Shown here: piece after piece, positions 24,650-33,958 of the stretch | How positions within the stretch are numbered: position 1 is the stretch's first letter | Layout: each line of letters opens with the position of its first letter | Source of the DNA: CBDFHF01 sp965247565 | GTDB lineage: Bacteria; Pseudomonadota; Gammaproteobacteria; Methylococcales; Methylomonadaceae | Assembly: GCA_965247565.1 (NCBI GenBank) | Contig: CBDFHF010000003.1 | Location: 1,302,001-1,366,000 of the forward strand | Length of the DNA stretch: 64,000 bases | Direction: 5' to 3' | The notes under the pieces: model-generated | Databases searched by the model: none | What the model was told of the DNA's origin: nothing | The model's input: the letters and a program-made list of their open reading frames with translations, nothing else | Position numbers and translations under genes: made by a program

Positions 24650-25806
24650 TACCAATCCCAATAAGTTTTCATGACAATATCGCCCAGCTCCGAGAGCAAA
24701 GGGATCGAATGGCGTCCGGTTGCAAAGCAAATTTATTCCAAGCCTGACAGCAGACATCCAGAATGTCGTCATAGTTTTTAAAGCATCGATTTGCCCAATC
24801 TGACCGCCGCAGTTGCTGCCATATTTGCTCGACAGGGTTGAGTTCAGGCGAATAAGGTGGCAAGGGTAAAATCGACAGGTTGGTAGGCAACTGTAATTTT
24901 GCGGTGACATGCCAGGCGGCGCGATCGACGACCAATACCGCGTGTTTACCTGGGGCGATGGCCGCCGCAATCATGTCGAGATGCTTTTGCATGCCTTCGC
25001 TATTGGCTTTAGGCAGAATTAAACCAACCACCTTACCCTCGGCAGGGTACACGGCACCAAACACATAGGCCGCCTCAAATTGCTGTTGCCGGATGACTCG
25101 GGGACGGCTACCTTTGGGTGCCCAAATACGCGTCAGCGTCCCTCGTTGGCCCACGCGAGCTTCATCTTGAAACCAAACCTCAACCCTCTCCACGCTAAGC
25201 TCATCAGGTACCACGGCCATCACCGCGGCTTGGAAGTTTTTTTAAAGGTGTCTTGGCTCCCCTGGCTTTGCTTCGGATGTTTCGACCGGACCGTGATCCA
25301 AACTAGACCCAGTCGGGCCAATAGGTTGTAAACACTATTGAGGCAACAGGTCACTTGAAACTGTTCTTCCAGCAGGACCCTGATATCGTGCCCTGTGATC
25401 CGACCGCCTGGTCGTTGATCTTGCAGTCCCATTACCGCTGTCTTAAACTCGGCTTCCCGGGCCGCCGCCAATTTCCGTTTTGCGCCACTTCGCGGGGATT
25501 CCCTTAAGCCGTCGAGACCCTCGGCCTTAAACCGTTGCACCCAGCCCTGGACGGTGATCTTAGGGACGCGTAAGGCCGTCGCTATCTCATGGTAGTCTCG
25601 ACCGTCTTGCAGATGCGCCATTCCCAGAAATCGAACGCGTGTGCGTGGATGCGGCTCCGTTTTCGCCAGCGCATGAAAATCATGCTCCTGCAGCGTATCA
25701 GGTAATTGTCTTGGTCGTGCGATCGTTGCCTCCCATAGCTAGGCTTTACTTTAAATCTTGATTATAACCCTATGTTGTTAATATTAATACTTGTTGAGAT
25801 TGGTAT
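24650..25806 (-). mobile_element. IS630-family insertion sequence
   Basis: An element of about 1,157 bases. Its ends match as imperfect inverted repeats: TACCAATCCCAATAAGT at 24650-24666 and the inverse of TACCAATCTCAACAAGT at 25789-25805 (15 of 17). TA lies on both sides (24648-24649 and 25807-25808), the normal IS630 target duplication. Exact ends are uncertain by one or two bases. It interrupts a lipoprotein gene, whose frame is restored when the element is removed. Its transposase is encoded on the minus strand. Confidence 0.85.
24669..25723 (-). CDS. IS630-family transposase in two frames (frameshift at an A7 tract)
   Basis: The coding region lies in two overlapping frames. The first (to 25220) has the N-terminal HTH part (HEIATALRVPKITVQGWVQR). 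The second (25223 down to 24669) has the DDE core (EVWFQDEARVGQRGTL, VVDRAAWH, PPYSPELNPVEQIW). They meet at a run of seven A residues (about 25235-25241), where a -1 shift would fuse them. IS630-family elements are known in which the transposase needs such a shift. Homology-like sequence upstream of the first ATG (25621) begins ARPRQLPD just after a GGGAGG site, but the codon there (25723) is ATC, so the start may be mutated. Activity is therefore doubtful. Confidence 0.82.
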
Positions 25807-26329
25807 TACTCATCTTGACGCTGGCTTTGTGGCTGGAGACGGTGCCCGGTTCAGCTTTCCGGGCAATCAAGATGATGACAGGCATACCGCTATTGACCAC
25901 AGTCAAATCAGTGCCGATATTGTCCGAATTCTACTTGAAGCTCTGCGAGACACTTATGCGCCGTTGCCCGCATTCGATATGTCAACAGCAACACAAACTA
26001 AAACCGTAAACAAATTGGATAGATATAAGTTCGCGTTTGATAATGCAGACACCGCTAACATCACTTGGCATATTGATCGGTATGAGCCACAAAAAATTGA
26101 ATATTTAACGCTTACTAGAGATCAGTTTCAGCTAATTGGCGCCCATGCAAGACAAGCGGAGGCATTTGTTGCCAGCCGAGTTGGTAAAGTCATTCGAGGT
26201 GGTTCATGGGGCGCATTGAACAATGAGTCAGTGGCAAGGTTAGTGGAAACCGTCGCTGGAGTTGTTGCTCGCCATGCCACAGAGCGGGCTGAGTGGTGTA
26301 TGTATGCGCAAGTCAGTTCTCAGCAATAG
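25807..26329 (+). pseudogene. 3' part of the IS-split lipoprotein gene
   Basis: The frame from 25808 to 26329 encodes about 173 residues (THLDAGFVAGDGARFSF..., IDHSQISADIVRILLEALRD, LTLTRDQFQLIGAHARQAEA). An ATG inside the IS at 25772 keeps this frame open, but the native codons begin at the target TA. Joining codon 233 of the upstream part to ACT-CAT here gives a continuous reading frame. No domain recognised. It lacks its own signal peptide, so it is unlikely to work alone. Confidence 0.78.
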
Positions 26330-26390
26330 TTATACTTATAGGTTCTACAATATTTTTGTGCAGTGTTAAGAGTTGCTAAAACTCGTTATA

Positions 26391-26418
26391 AAAAGAAGAG
26401 CCGGGACAAGCCCGGCTC
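26391..26418 (-). terminator. Terminator of the PEP-CTERM-like gene at 26450
   Basis: Perfect stem GAGCCGGG/CCCGGCTC with loop ACAAG. Read on the minus strand it is followed by TTCTTTTT, the expected U-run. It lies about 30 bases after the stop of the minus-strand gene. Confidence 0.85.
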
Positions 26419-26449
26419 AATATCGAATAATGGCTTATATGGAATGGGT

Positions 26450-27220
26450 TTAGGCAGCCATTTTACGTTTTTGAATGCCTAAGTAACCCATCAGAGCGGC
26501 ACCAAACATCCAGACCGCTCCAGGTAATGGTACTGGGGCAGCTGAAATAGTCGCAGTGTAGGCCAAATTTCCGCCTCCAGTTGATCCGTCATACCCCCCT
26601 AAGATTAGAGTGTAGTCACCAGCAGTCAGGAATCTCGATAGAGTTGCGGTGGCAGTGGCTCCTTGTGTTGCTGCAAATGTCCATGCATTTGCGTCAACTA
26701 AATCCAAAGACGTACCTAGCACACCGGCAGCCATGGGAAGTATTGCGCCGTTATCCAGATAAGCTTGATGGCGACTGCTGCCACTGCTGGTATCCCAGCC
26801 TTTCCATAAGCCAAAAGCAGGACGAAGATCTGTGCCATCTGAAGAAACTGTGATAGTCACAGTGGCATCGGATTGCAGATGAAACAAGCCGAAATCTGCG
26901 CTATGTGCCCAATTGGTGGTGGGGACTTTACTTGTATCTTTATAAGATTTCGCGCCCATGCCAATAACAAAACCGGCATCTGCAGAACTTGCAGTTTGTG
27001 TATTGGCCACGCCTCCGGCATTATGGACTTCTGCCACCCAGGTAGCAGGTAAATTTCCGGTATAGCCCGGATTGCCATCAGACCACGGACCCGCTTGTGA
27101 GCCATCTGACGGACCGCCTGCGGTATTATAGCTAACATGAGCATTCGCTGCATTGCTTACTAATAACAATGTTCCGATTGCACCAGCTAGTGCCAGTTTT
27201 TTGTGGGTATTTTTAATCAT
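26450..27220 (-). CDS. Exported PEP-CTERM-like (VPLPGAVWMF) protein
   Basis: A 256-residue exported protein. The signal peptide (MIKNTHKKLALAGAIGTLLL...NAANA) is followed by a beta-rich domain with a repeated Gly/Ser character. The C terminus carries the sorting tag VPLPGAVWMFGAALMGYLG followed by a basic tail (QKRKMAA), a PEP-CTERM variant recognised by exosortase. The GAGGATC site supports the start. The mature N terminus is HVSYN, and the neighbouring paralogue begins HSYYN, which suggests a His-headed shared domain. It is probably a surface or exopolysaccharide-linked protein. The exosortase itself is not in this window. Confidence 0.82.
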   Translation of the reverse strand: MIKNTHKKLALAGAIGTLLLVSNAANAHVSYNTAGGPSDGSQAGPWSDGNPGYTGNLPATWVAEVHNAGGVANTQTASSADAGFVIGMGAKSYKDTSKVPTTNWAHSADFGLFHLQSDATVTITVSSDGTDLRPAFGLWKGWDTSSGSSRHQAYLDNGAILPMAAGVLGTSLDLVDANAWTFAATQGATATATLSRFLTAGDYTLILGGYDGSTGGGNLAYTATISAAPVPLPGAVWMFGAALMGYLGIQKRKMAA

Positions 27221-27322
27221 TTTTTTGATCCTCTGTCAGGAAAATAAAGTTTGTTAAGTTTATAGCTAATTATGTTTGTATTGACAGAGTTACCAGCGAT
27301 AGCTGGCAACCCTGTATTGGTA

Positions 27323-28492
27323 TTATGCTACAAATTGTTGCTTGCGACGACCGTATCCAACGAAACCGGCCAACGCACTGCCAAAAAGCCAAACCGCACC
27401 AGGAACAGGAACCGCAGAAGTGGTTATCATCGCATCGTACACGAAACCGTCAGTAGCTTGCCCACCGTGACCACCGATGACCAAAGTATAGAAACCATTG
27501 GTATCGGATGAGCCAGCGGTATCAGTCGCCAACCATTCGGATTGATTGAAGATAAAGCTATAAGACAGAATATCTGAAACGTCAGTCATATGGGCAGTCC
27601 AAATGGCGTCACCCAAGTTTGAACCTTGAATGTTGCTGGGTGCTGAACCGGTGATATCAGCGGCAGCTGTTCGGCTTGATGTTAAGCTGGCATCTGCACC
27701 GCGATATAGGGCGACGTCAAGCAAGCCATTAAATTGGCTGTAGTCGCTGTCATTTTTAAGTGTAATAGTAGTTAAAACATCACCGGCAGATGCACAGTTA
27801 TCAGTTGCTGAATTAGCGCCACAACTAACATGAATTAAACCATAGTCAAGTCCTAAGCCGTTAGTAGCAGAGTTTCCAGCCACAGCCAAATAAGGATGAT
27901 CACCGTTTGCAGGCAGGTCATTCATGATTGTGCCCCAAGTCGCGGCGTTAGTGCCCGTGTTTTTGGCGTCGTAAGCTCTCCATAAGCCACTCAAGTTATT
28001 AGCGCCCCAGTTTACATTGGTGCCTGGTAGAGCTATGCCGCCTGGAGTTACCGGATTGGCACCCGAAATTGTTTGAGCAAAAAGATTTCCCGTTGAATCA
28101 GTGACGCTTGATCCGGTAAATAATTCACGCTTGGTGAAACCGGTTGCGGTAGTGTGCTGGCCGGAATACCACATGTAAGGCAGGTTGCCTGAAACTTCGG
28201 TGGATGTTTCGGCAGGGCCGCCAGTGCCAGAGATTAAGTTAGCGTTACCAGGATTTGCTGGATTGTAAACGTTGCCGTTGGCAATACGGTTAGTGCCGTT
28301 AGAATTGGCAGACACGCCATCAGTACCGTTTATGCTATTAGTAATCCCAAAACCAATAGCGGAATCGCCTGAAGCCAGGGTGCCTGCGCCTGTTAGATTG
28401 TAGTATGAATGCGCAGCAGCTTGACCGGAGATAGCCATAGTGCCGCTAATTAATAATGCCGAGACTAAATTTCTACGAAATTTCATTGACAT
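27323..28492 (-). CDS. Exported PEP-CTERM-like (VPVPGAVWLF) protein
   Basis: A 389-residue paralogue of the downstream gene. The signal peptide is followed by a mature start HSYYNLTGAG, a long Asn/Gly/Thr-rich beta region with a short Cys motif (HVSCGANSATDNCASAGDV), and the sorting tag VPVPGAVWLFGSALAGFVG with basic tail (RRKQQFVA). Either of two ATGs (28492 or 28486) could be used; the second has better spacing to AGAAGG. Both genes are on the minus strand with a 102-base gap holding a small CCAGC/GCTGG hairpin near 27293. They may form one unit or be separately expressed. Confidence 0.82.
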   Translation of the reverse strand: MSMKFRRNLVSALLISGTMAISGQAAAHSYYNLTGAGTLASGDSAIGFGITNSINGTDGVSANSNGTNRIANGNVYNPANPGNANLISGTGGPAETSTEVSGNLPYMWYSGQHTTATGFTKRELFTGSSVTDSTGNLFAQTISGANPVTPGGIALPGTNVNWGANNLSGLWRAYDAKNTGTNAATWGTIMNDLPANGDHPYLAVAGNSATNGLGLDYGLIHVSCGANSATDNCASAGDVLTTITLKNDSDYSQFNGLLDVALYRGADASLTSSRTAAADITGSAPSNIQGSNLGDAIWTAHMTDVSDILSYSFIFNQSEWLATDTAGSSDTNGFYTLVIGGHGGQATDGFVYDAMITTSAVPVPGAVWLFGSALAGFVGYGRRKQQFVA

Positions 28493-28919
28493 AACCTTCT
28501 ATGTATGTTGGTAATTAAGCATGTCCGATTGGGAATGCATCAAAAACTCGAATCAAATGATAAGAGGCGGCCCGACTATCTTGATGAAGAAGATTCGTGG
28601 CTTTCCGGCCCCGACTTGCATCGGGTGTGGCGAGGCTGTCAGGTACTTCTAATTATTGACCTGACTTGGAGGGATAAGCGTTTTTTGTGCCAAAGTTAAA
28701 TTATCTTCAAGAATTCTCACAAAATGTAATATAACTAATTGATATAAAATAAAAATAAAATATTATTGCCAGTAAAAGTTTAAGGGGTCATTATTAAATG
28801 ATAAGTAGGATAAGAGGGTGCTAGCGCGTAGTTTAAAACTTACTCTACTGATATGTTTTTCTTAATATTTTCTTATCATTTTAGTTGGTTATTAGGCAAG
28901 GTCGCACAAAGACCCGCTT

Positions 28920-28947
28920 AAAAAGTGTGTCGTATGACACACTTTTT
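28920..28947. promoter_or_regulatory. Perfect 12-bp-arm palindrome
   Basis: AAAAAGTGTGTC and GACACACTTTTT flank GTAT. It could form a bidirectional terminator-like hairpin, but both flanking genes point away from it, so a terminator is not expected here. The core TCGTATGACACA recurs as TCATATGACACA at 29070, suggesting a protein-binding site. Regulator unknown. Confidence 0.55.
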
Positions 28948-29068
28948 GGTAGAAAATTGTGTTAAATAACATAGTTTAATTAGACGTTGGATTTTGTTTT
29001 TATAAAAAAGTAAATTAAATCATAAAGATATGGCTATTTATTTAAAAAATAATTTCGAAAATAACTAA

Positions 29069-29080
29069 GTCATATGACAC
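29069..29080. promoter_or_regulatory. Second copy of the TCRTATGACAC site
   Basis: GTCATATGAC is a perfect palindrome and, with the following AC, repeats the core of the larger palindrome at 28920. It is about 140 bases before the dedA start. Two copies in one control region make a binding site plausible. Confidence 0.4.
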
Positions 29081-29218
29081 AGCTGCCTATTTTGAAAGTT
29101 AGCCTATGGAATTGAGTGTCTAACGCGAATAATCTTAAGGGGTAAAAATCTCTAATGTTGCCAATTCATTTAACGTAAAATGCGGCGCGATATACTTTAT
29201 TGATTTGAGAGATAATAA

Positions 29219-29845
29219 ATGTTACACGAAATCATTAACTGGCTAGTTGCAACCATCAGTTCCATGGGCTATCTGGGCATTTTTTTGCTGATGGCGTTGG
29301 AGAGTTCTATTGTGCCGATACCAAGTGAAATCATCATGCCTCCGGCGGGTTATCTAGTGCATGAGGGTAAAATGGACATGACACTGGTTATTCTCAGTGG
29401 CACCCTGGGTAGTTTGTTTGGAGCCTATTTAAATTATTTTGCAGCGCATTACTTAGGTCGACCATTTTTACTTAAATACGGCAGTTATGTGTTGATAACA
29501 GAAGAACATTTCCGCCGTGTAGAAGTGTATTTTGCCAGCCATGGTGAAATTTCTACCTTTGTTGGCCGCCTGTTGCCCATCATTCGGCACTTGATTTCTC
29601 TACCGGCAGGCTTGGCAGGCATGAGTCACGTCAAGTTCTCTACTTATACGTTACTGGGTTCATTCCTTTGGGTTTCTATTCTGACCGGGATCGGTTATTT
29701 CATTGGTAGCAACGAGGAAGTGATCAAGCAATACGCAAATCAAGCCTTACTTGATGTGGTAGCGGCCAGCGTTGTTTTGGTGGCGGGCTACATATTTCTG
29801 CATAAACGGAAGCTCGCTCGTGTCAACAGCGAGAATCAAGACTAA
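29219..29845 (+). CDS. DedA-family membrane protein
   Basis: A 208-residue inner-membrane protein of the DedA/SNARE-associated family, implicated in membrane-potential homeostasis and lipid-carrier flipping. Typical motifs are the ESSIVPIPSEIIMPPAGYL region and GRLLPIIRHLISLPAGLAGM, with the conserved Arg and Pro of the family; four to five TM helices fit the hydropathy. It is complete. A bidirectional terminator separates it from trkA, which faces it. No partner gene shares its operon. Confidence 0.88.
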   Translation: MLHEIINWLVATISSMGYLGIFLLMALESSIVPIPSEIIMPPAGYLVHEGKMDMTLVILSGTLGSLFGAYLNYFAAHYLGRPFLLKYGSYVLITEEHFRRVEVYFASHGEISTFVGRLLPIIRHLISLPAGLAGMSHVKFSTYTLLGSFLWVSILTGIGYFIGSNEEVIKQYANQALLDVVAASVVLVAGYIFLHKRKLARVNSENQD

Positions 29846-29866
29846 AGGCTTGATTACCAGGACATC

Positions 29867-29902
29867 TTTTCGCACAGCAATAGTGGTTTTGGTGTGCGAA
29901 AA
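29867..29902. terminator. Bidirectional terminator between dedA and trkA
   Basis: Ten-base stem TTTTCGCACA/TGTGCGAAAA around a 16-base loop; the A/T arms give a U-run in both directions. It sits between two convergent genes, as expected. Confidence 0.85.
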
Positions 29903-29916
29903 ATAGGGAAGTTCTT

Positions 29917-31287
29917 TTAACCATTCAAGGTTTGAAATTTTTCTTCAATACTCGAAATTAAGTTCTTATCGAGTGTCAGCATGATGACATGATCGCCTTC
30001 TTCAAAAATGGAATCATGGTGAATAGAGATTACTTCATCATTGCGGATCAGTGCCCCCAGTACAATTCCTTCCGGTAGTTTGACGGTGTCAACCTTTCGG
30101 CCTACTACGGAGTTTTCACCACGTCCGGTATGGGCAATGGCTTCAATTGCCTCGGCGGAGCCATTTCGTAACAAGCTGATCTGCGCCACGTCACCTCGTC
30201 TGACATGCTTGAGTATTACGCTCAGTGTTTCTACGTTAGGAAAGACGGCGAGATCAATGCCGGTGTCAGTTAATAGCTTGGCAAAAGATAAATTGTTGAG
30301 TATGCAAATCGCCTTACGAGCGCCATGTGCTTTTGCCAATGACGCCGAAATAATGTTTTGTCCGTCGCTCTCAGTTAATGCACAGAACAAGTCGGTCTTT
30401 TCAATCGATTCATCAATCAACAACGCTTCATCGGCACAATCACCTTGCAACACTAGCGTATTATCTAATTCGTTAGCGATTTTTTTGGCGCGCTTAGCAT
30501 CTTTTTCGATAATTTTTACTTGATGATTTTTCTCCAGCGCTAGCGCCAGACGTTTGCCTATATGACCGCCGCCAGCAATAATTACCCGCTTTAGGGGCTT
30601 TTCCAGACAGCCCAAGTCTTTCAATAGCCGCAAGACCTCCTGGCGCGGCGCGAAAAAATGGACTTCATCGCCTGGCTCAATCACCGCTTCGCCATTGACA
30701 GGCACAGAAATGTCATTTCTAAATATAGCAGCGACGCGAACCCGACCTTCACTTAAACGCTCTTTTAAGGTTTTAAGCTTTTTGCCGGTCAAAAAACCGT
30801 TCGCCGTCGCGATGATTGAAAATAGGCGGACTAGGCCATTGGCAAAATCAGATACGTGTAAAACCCCTGGTAATTCAATTAAGTTATGAATGGATTCCAT
30901 CACCGTTTGCTCTGGGCTGATAACCACATCAATTGGAACGCCATCGGGCCGGAACAGATTGGGATGCTTTAGAAAGTCGATTGCTCGAATTCGGGCAATC
31001 GTTTTCGGTTGGCTGTAAAGCTTGTTGATGATGGTGCAGGCCAGCATATTAGTTTCGTCGCGATCAGTAACAGCAATAACCAAATCTGCATTTTGCACAT
31101 TGGCTTGCTCCAAAATTGCCGGGTGCGCAGCGTTGCCAACGATAACTGTCAGCTTGGGGATTTGCTCTTTTAAGGTATCCAGTAGCAGAGTGCTGCGGTC
31201 GATTATCGTAATATCATTTTCTTCACCAGCCAAGGCCTGGGCTACTGATGAGCCCGTTCTGCCGGCACCTAAAATTATTATTTTCAT
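29917..31287 (-). CDS. trkA: Trk potassium uptake regulator TrkA
   Basis: A 456-residue cytoplasmic RCK protein that binds NAD(H) and gates the Trk potassium channel. It has two RCK halves, each with a Rossmann glycine motif (GAGRTGSSVA near residue 7 and GGGHIGKRLA in the second half) and a TrkA_C domain after each. Length is normal. It lies 29 bases after kup on the same strand, so the two potassium genes form an operon. The TrkH/TrkG channel subunit is not in this window; it must be elsewhere. Confidence 0.95.
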   Translation of the reverse strand: MKIIILGAGRTGSSVAQALAGEENDITIIDRSTLLLDTLKEQIPKLTVIVGNAAHPAILEQANVQNADLVIAVTDRDETNMLACTIINKLYSQPKTIARIRAIDFLKHPNLFRPDGVPIDVVISPEQTVMESIHNLIELPGVLHVSDFANGLVRLFSIIATANGFLTGKKLKTLKERLSEGRVRVAAIFRNDISVPVNGEAVIEPGDEVHFFAPRQEVLRLLKDLGCLEKPLKRVIIAGGGHIGKRLALALEKNHQVKIIEKDAKRAKKIANELDNTLVLQGDCADEALLIDESIEKTDLFCALTESDGQNIISASLAKAHGARKAICILNNLSFAKLLTDTGIDLAVFPNVETLSVILKHVRRGDVAQISLLRNGSAEAIEAIAHTGRGENSVVGRKVDTVKLPEGIVLGALIRNDEVISIHHDSIFEEGDHVIMLTLDKNLISSIEEKFQTLNG

Positions 31288-31316
31288 GCTATTTCAGAGT
31301 CTTGGTTTTTAGCGGT

Positions 31317-33206
31317 TTAGATTTCAAACTGAACACCTAATTCAAGCACGCGTTCTGCGGGAACCTTAAAAAATTGGATGGGCGAAGAAGCATTTCTGAA
31401 TAGGGTGATGAAAATCTTTTCTTGCACAGGGTTCAAGTCCGGTTTGTTAGAGGGTATTAATGTTTCCCGGCCAACGAAAAACGAAGTACTTTCCATATCA
31501 ATGTCCAAATTTTTTAATTTGCACAGTCGTATGATCTGAGGAACGTTGGGTGTTTCCATAAAACCATAGCGCGCGGTGACACGGAAGAAGCCTTGTTCCA
31601 ACTGGTCGAAGTCGATGCGCTCCTGGTCTGGGACTGTAGGGATGTCGGTAGTAGACATGGTCAATAAGATAATCCGCTCATGCAACACCTGATTGTGTTC
31701 ATAATTGACTTTTAGGGCGTGGGGCATGCTCAGGTTGCGGGCGCTCATATATACGGCGGTTCCTGGGACTCGAGCTAGCGGAGGATTGATCGTTAGGTTG
31801 GCTATAAATTTGGTTAACGATATTGCTGCGTGTTGCAAATGATATGTCAATACTTCTCGTCCGCGCCGCCAAGTGGACATAATAAAAAATAGCATGATAC
31901 CTACAATAAGCGGGAACCAGCCACCTTGTGGAATTTTAATGACATTAGCGCCTAAGAATGCTCCGTCAACCACTAAAAATAGGCTAACGAGGACGCTAGT
32001 CCAAAACGGAGGCCAGCGCCAACTGTCCAGTGCGACGACCATGGCTAATAAGGTTGTAATCATCATGGTACCAGTAACTGCCAATCCATAAGCAGCAGCA
32101 AGATTACCGGACGAGCCGAACCCCAATACCGTGCAGATGACTAATAGCAACAATAGTTTATTCATGAAGGGCACATAAATCTGCCCGATGGCTTCATCCG
32201 AAGTATGAACCTGCAGCATTCGTGGTATATAGTCCATCTGCATGGCTTGACTAGTGATGGAAAATGCCCCAGAAATTACAGCTTGCGAAGCAATAACCGT
32301 CGCAGCGGTGGCAAGGCCAATCATGGGGTACATGGCCCATTCAGGGGCCAATAAATAAAAAGGGTTCAAGATAGCATTGGGATCTCTGAGGATTAAAGCA
32401 CCTTGTCCAAAATAGTTTAGCGCCAGAGCTGGTAAAATCATGCTGAACCAGGCGACTTGAATAGGATTTTTGCCGAAATGTCCCATATCGGCGTACAGCG
32501 CTTCCGCGCCAGTAAGGGCCAAAACTACTGCACCTAAAGCAATAAAAGCATGCCAGCCATGTGCCAAGAAAAAATGCCAACCGTAAAGAGGGTTAAGGGC
32601 TTGCAGCACTTCAGGATTCTGGCTCATGCTCCTCCAACCCAATAGCCCCAGTGCGCCAAACCAAAGCAACATGATCGGCCCGAAAAGCAAGCCAACTTTA
32701 GCGGTGCCATGGCTTTGAAACAAAAACAATGCGATGAGTACCACAATGGTAATGGGTAACACATAAGCTTGAAGTGCAGGGGCCGCAACCTGCAAGCCTT
32801 CAACGGCACTCAATACAGAAATCGCCGGAGTAATAATGCCATCGCCATAAAATAAGGCCGTTCCAAACAAACCCAGCGCAATAATAATGCTACGTTGGTG
32901 CTGTTGGTTACGATAATGTAAGGCTAGTGCCATTAAGGCCATGATGCCGCCTTCGCCATGGTTATTGGCGCGCATGACAAACAACACATATTTGATAGAG
33001 ATCACCAGAATCAGCGACCAAAAAATTAATGACAAAATACCCAATACATTGTCCGGTGTTGCACTCATGGCATGCGGACCGTTAAATATTTCTTTCATAG
33101 TGTAAAGCGGACTGGTGCCGACATCGCCGTAAACAACGCCAATTGCACCGAGCATTAAAGTCGCAAAACCGGCGGAAGGTTGATGGGAATTTGATTGTGC
33201 TTGCAT
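31317..33206 (-). CDS. kup: Kup potassium uptake protein
   Basis: A 629-residue KUP/HAK/KT family potassium transporter, probably a proton symporter. The N terminus has the diagnostic GVVYGDVGTSPLYT motif, and about 12 TM helices follow in the first 430 residues, with a cytoplasmic C-terminal domain. AAAGGA precedes the start. It is followed after 29 bases by trkA. The pairing of a constitutive transporter with the Trk gating protein indicates a potassium-homeostasis operon. Confidence 0.95.
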   Translation of the reverse strand: MQAQSNSHQPSAGFATLMLGAIGVVYGDVGTSPLYTMKEIFNGPHAMSATPDNVLGILSLIFWSLILVISIKYVLFVMRANNHGEGGIMALMALALHYRNQQHQRSIIIALGLFGTALFYGDGIITPAISVLSAVEGLQVAAPALQAYVLPITIVVLIALFLFQSHGTAKVGLLFGPIMLLWFGALGLLGWRSMSQNPEVLQALNPLYGWHFFLAHGWHAFIALGAVVLALTGAEALYADMGHFGKNPIQVAWFSMILPALALNYFGQGALILRDPNAILNPFYLLAPEWAMYPMIGLATAATVIASQAVISGAFSITSQAMQMDYIPRMLQVHTSDEAIGQIYVPFMNKLLLLLVICTVLGFGSSGNLAAAYGLAVTGTMMITTLLAMVVALDSWRWPPFWTSVLVSLFLVVDGAFLGANVIKIPQGGWFPLIVGIMLFFIMSTWRRGREVLTYHLQHAAISLTKFIANLTINPPLARVPGTAVYMSARNLSMPHALKVNYEHNQVLHERIILLTMSTTDIPTVPDQERIDFDQLEQGFFRVTARYGFMETPNVPQIIRLCKLKNLDIDMESTSFFVGRETLIPSNKPDLNPVQEKIFITLFRNASSPIQFFKVPAERVLELGVQFEI

Positions 33207-33276
33207 AGTGTCCTTTAAGCTGACAAATAGAATTCGAATTGGGGTAATTTTATAACAACTGGTTGCCTGGTATTAA

Positions 33277-33582
33277 CTACTCTAAACGCTGAATACGAAT
33301 AACTTTTTGACTATTACCCTCGCAGGTAACCACATTCAGAGATTGATCTTTAGCTTTAATATCGAATTGGTAAAGAAATCCCGCAGGGGTATTCCGAATC
33401 TTGATCGCTACCATTTGCCCAACAATTGCAGCTAGTGCTGATTGCCGGCACAAGTTAAGTGCCGATTTATCCGATGGGAGAGCGTAGGGATCATAAGTTG
33501 TGTTATCCGCTAATACTTTGTTTGTGAGATTTGCCAAGATGAGTATGCCATAGAAAGTTAATGCCATTTTATTAAACGCCAT
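33277..33582 (-). CDS. Small exported protein, unknown
   Basis: A 101-residue protein with an N-terminal signal peptide (MAFNKMALTFYGILILANLTNKVLA). The mature part has a helix (SALNLCRQSALAAIVGQMV) followed by beta strands (IKIRNTPAGFLYQFDIKA, KVIRIQRLE), a layout similar to PepSY-like domains, with two cysteines. It lies 70 bases upstream of kup on the same strand, so it may be co-expressed with the potassium genes. I cannot name a function. Confidence 0.65.
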   Translation of the reverse strand: MAFNKMALTFYGILILANLTNKVLADNTTYDPYALPSDKSALNLCRQSALAAIVGQMVAIKIRNTPAGFLYQFDIKAKDQSLNVVTCEGNSQKVIRIQRLE

Positions 33583-33958
33583 AGGTTTAGCTCCAAGAAA
33601 AAAGGAAAAAATAAGTTCAGGGCTATAACTCGGGCGAGTTTATTAAATAAAGTATAAAAAAAGTGTAAATATTGCCAGTCACTCGGATTGATATTCAGGC
33701 ATTAAAAATCGCGGTTTTTTAAAGAGAGCTTGAAAAATTAATTTCGGGCAACCTTAATCAAATAGATCTGTAGTACAGATTGCTAAATTGCTTCACTCCA
33801 TGAAAATGGCGGATTTCCTTTACGCTTTTTTTACACCCCGCTCCCTATAATGCCCACGGCTTGAAGGATTGCTGATCTTTGTTCCTATCAAATCATTTTC
33901 AATTATCGAATTAGCGGTTGGCTATTTTTTCTAAACTGACTTAGTGGAGGAGCTCGCT
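33583..33958. other. Divergent control region before nhaD
   Basis: A 376-base gap between the divergent small-protein/kup/trkA unit and nhaD. It contains a 15-base palindrome ATCTGT-AGT-ACAGAT at 33766-33780, a candidate operator placed about 180 bases before nhaD. No gene seen. Promoters for both directions are expected here but were not identified with certainty. Confidence 0.45.

Larger units (their letters stand above)
28493..29218. other. Long AT-rich divergent intergenic region
   Basis: A 726-base gap between the divergent PEP-CTERM-like gene and dedA. It has no convincing gene; the frame at 28505-28699 has no ribosome site or familiar sequence. From about 28690 to 29060 it is very AT-rich. 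It holds two related palindromic sites, at 28920 and 29069, described separately. It probably carries the promoters of both flanking genes. Confidence 0.5.

Noticed and set aside
29627..29660. Possible internal promoter in dedA
   Set aside because: No good -10 element and no gene that would need it.
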